From Mesorhizobium loti CJ3sym (GTDB lineage Bacteria > Pseudomonadota > Alphaproteobacteria > Rhizobiales > Rhizobiaceae): 64,000 bases of DNA. The position numbers were made by a program, and so were the translations under genes. Below, piece after piece: positions 62,425-64,000 of this stretch; positions within the stretch are counted from its first letter, which is position 1, and each line of letters begins with the position of its first letter. The notes under the pieces are model-generated. The model ran no database searches. It saw only the letters and a list, made by a program, of their open reading frames with translations, and was not told the origin of the DNA. The stretch spans positions 62,001 through 126,000 of the forward strand of contig NZ_AXAL01000014.1 in assembly GCF_000472785.1 (NCBI RefSeq), in the 5' to 3' direction.

Positions 62425-64000
62425 TTGGCACTTGCTGCCGGCAACACGACGCGTCTGTGGACGCTCGTCGCGAAGGAGTTCTGGCGCAAGACGCGCCGGC
62501 GCCTGCGTGCCGGGCCGGTCTATCGCTGGCGCTATTCCGGCCGCACGCCCGAACGCGTCCTGATCGCGCCGCCGGACCTGCGCCTCGCCGACCCGCAGAT
62601 CGCGCTCGAGATCTATTACGGCCGCTATCCCTTGTCGGGACATCTGGTCGAAACCGGCGGCAAATCGCCATTCCAGATCAATGTGCCCAACCATGGCTGG
62701 CAAAAGACGCTGCATGGTTTTCGCTGGCTGCGCCACATGCGCGCCGCCGGCACCGAGCTTGCCGCCGCCAATGCCCGCGCGCTGGTGTCCGACTGGATCG
62801 CCATGCATGGCAACAACATTGCCGGCGTCGCCTGGGAGCCCGGCACGACGGCGAAGCGCATCATCGCCTGGCTGCAGCATTCCTCCGTCGTGCTGCAGGG
62901 GGCCGAGTTCCCCTTCTACCGCGCCTTCCTGAAATCGCTGGCTGTCCAGATCCGCTACCTCAGATCGATGGCGCGCGAAATGCCCGACGGCAAGGACCGG
63001 CTGCGTGCCCGCATCGCGCTGGCCTTCGCCGCCCTTTCCCTGCCGGCGCCTGCCTCGGCGCTGCGCGGCGCCACCCGCAACCTCGCCGAGGAACTTAACC
63101 GCCAGATCCTCGCCGATGGCGGCCATATCTCGCGCAATCCGATGGCGGTTCTGGAAATCCTCGCCGACCTGTTGCCGCTGCGCCAGACCTATGCCAACCA
63201 GGCGGAAACTCCGCCGCAGGCGCTGATCGGCGCCATCGACCGCATGCTGCCGGCGCTGCGCTTCTTCCGCCACCAGGACGGCAGCCTTGCCCGCTTCAAC
63301 GGCATGGGCGCCACCATCCATGACCGCATCGCCACCATATTGCGCCATGACGACACCGCCGGCGCGCCGCTGCTGCATGCGCCGCATTCGGGCTATGAGC
63401 GGCTGTCGATGGGTGGCACGACCGTGATCGCCGACACCGGCCTGCCGCCGCCGGTCGACGTGTCAAACGCAGCACATGCCGGCTGCCTCGCCTTCGAACT
63501 GTCGTCCGGTCGCCAGCACTACATCGTCAATGCCGGCATCGACACCTATGGCGCCGCCGAGTTCCGGCCGCTGGCGCGCGCCACCGCCGCGCACTCGACC
63601 GCCACCATCAACGACACCTCGTCGGCGCGCTTCAGCCATTCGATACGGGTCAACGACCTGCTCGGCTCGCCGCTGATCGGCGGCCCGCAGCACATGCAGT
63701 GCAAACGCATCGACCAGAAGGGCGTTCACGGTTTCGTCGCCCGCCATGACGGCTACGTCCCGCGCTTTGGCTTCCTGCACGAGCGCGAGCTGAAGCTCTC
63801 CTCCAATGGCAACGTGCTAGCGGGCAGGGACCGGTTCCAGCGGCCCGGCAATGCCGCGATCCGCAACAATGGCCGTGACTTCATCACCGTGCGCTTCCAT
63901 GTCCACCCCGACATCAATCTGCTGCAGGACGAGCACGATCGTTTGGTCCTGGCCGCCGATCTGGCCGATACCTGGGTATTCACCTGTGCGGAAGTCGTGC
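62425..64000 (+). CDS. Heparinase II/III-family protein (3' end cut by window edge)
   Basis: 525 codons are visible and the frame is open at 64000. It begins with a basic segment (FWRKTRRRLRAGPVYRWR), then APPDLRLADPQIALEIYYGRYPLSG near 53-78, and continues with the alpha-helical barrel. Further on come HDGYVPRFGFLHERELKLS near 450 and FHVHPDIN near 490. Alphaproteobacterial members of this build are of unknown substrate. The start is a TTG with AGGAGG 4 bp before it and no ATG in position. It lies 136 bp after rsmB. Confidence 0.88.
   Translation, partial: MALAAGNTTRLWTLVAKEFWRKTRRRLRAGPVYRWRYSGRTPERVLIAPPDLRLADPQIALEIYYGRYPLSGHLVETGGKSPFQINVPNHGWQKTLHGFRWLRHMRAAGTELAAANARALVSDWIAMHGNNIAGVAWEPGTTAKRIIAWLQHSSVVLQGAEFPFYRAFLKSLAVQIRYLRSMAREMPDGKDRLRARIALAFAALSLPAPASALRGATRNLAEELNRQILADGGHISRNPMAVLEILADLLPLRQTYANQAETPPQALIGAIDRMLPALRFFRHQDGSLARFNGMGATIHDRIATILRHDDTAGAPLLHAPHSGYERLSMGGTTVIADTGLPPPVDVSNAAHAGCLAFELSSGRQHYIVNAGIDTYGAAEFRPLARATAAHSTATINDTSSARFSHSIRVNDLLGSPLIGGPQHMQCKRIDQKGVHGFVARHDGYVPRFGFLHERELKLSSNGNVLAGRDRFQRPGNAAIRNNGRDFITVRFHVHPDINLLQDEHDRLVLAADLADTWVFTCAEVV

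Overview
The window looks like chromosome of an alphaproteobacterium of the Hyphomicrobiales, most likely Mesorhizobium or a close relative. The evidence is high G+C, the obgE-proB-proA-nadD and rplU-rpmA blocks, an atpHAGDC operon with an Ala/Lys-rich AtpD N-terminus, an octopine/nopaline-type amino-acid ABC transporter, Usg, DUF1674 and Atu4866-type proteins, and palindromic intergenic repeats of rhizobial style. This is inference from gene content; no 16S rRNA gene is present. No prophage, insertion sequence or CRISPR array was seen.

Layout: 1-6.1 kb (minus strand) holds a cut MFS transporter, a glycosyltransferase overlapping nadD, a palindromic repeat, then proA, proB and obgE. 6.2-10.4 kb holds an exo/endonuclease-phosphatase protein, a 128-bp palindrome, a GNAT acetyltransferase, rpmA and rplU with a terminator-like leader, and a secreted serine hydrolase. 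10.5-20.7 kb is more accessory: tRNA-Ser(CGA), a frameshifted GIY-YIG gene, a LysR/SDR/Atu4866 unit, a four-gene amino-acid ABC transporter, an SDR gene bracketed by recQ and a decayed copy of the recQ 3' end, and a hydrolase. 20.8-27.4 kb holds a methyltransferase, a VOC/ribbon-helix-helix pair, a coniferyl aldehyde dehydrogenase and a hexuronate cluster (KdgF-like cupin, uxaC, uxuB).

27.4-43 kb is mainly housekeeping: the F1 ATP synthase operon, an Asp/Glu racemase, priA, a small transaldolase/fructose-6-phosphate aldolase, an ftsK without membrane segments, lptE and leuS. 43-50.6 kb holds a YggS protein, two aldo/keto reductases, a metallopeptidase-like protein with a damaged HExxH, a LysR/MFS pair with a clear palindromic operator, DoxX and Usg. 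50.9-64 kb holds acs with a MOSC gene, a TIM-barrel isomerase, cyclopropane fatty acid synthase, a free-standing small-ORF/structured-RNA unit, a TadG-like protein, a transglutaminase-like protein, a HAD phosphatase, DUF1674, htpX, an RsmB-type methyltransferase and the start of a heparinase II/III gene.

The best candidate for something undescribed is the unit at about 55.92-56.17 kb. It has a promoter, an exceptionally long Shine-Dalgarno match, a 23-codon ORF, two further hairpins and an intrinsic terminator, with no downstream gene on that strand. Other points worth a look are the 8-bp-spaced CTAG triplet in front of a ribbon-helix-helix gene, the rplU leader terminator, the recQ 3'-end duplication, the RExxH metallopeptidase, and the extensions on L21 and AtpD.
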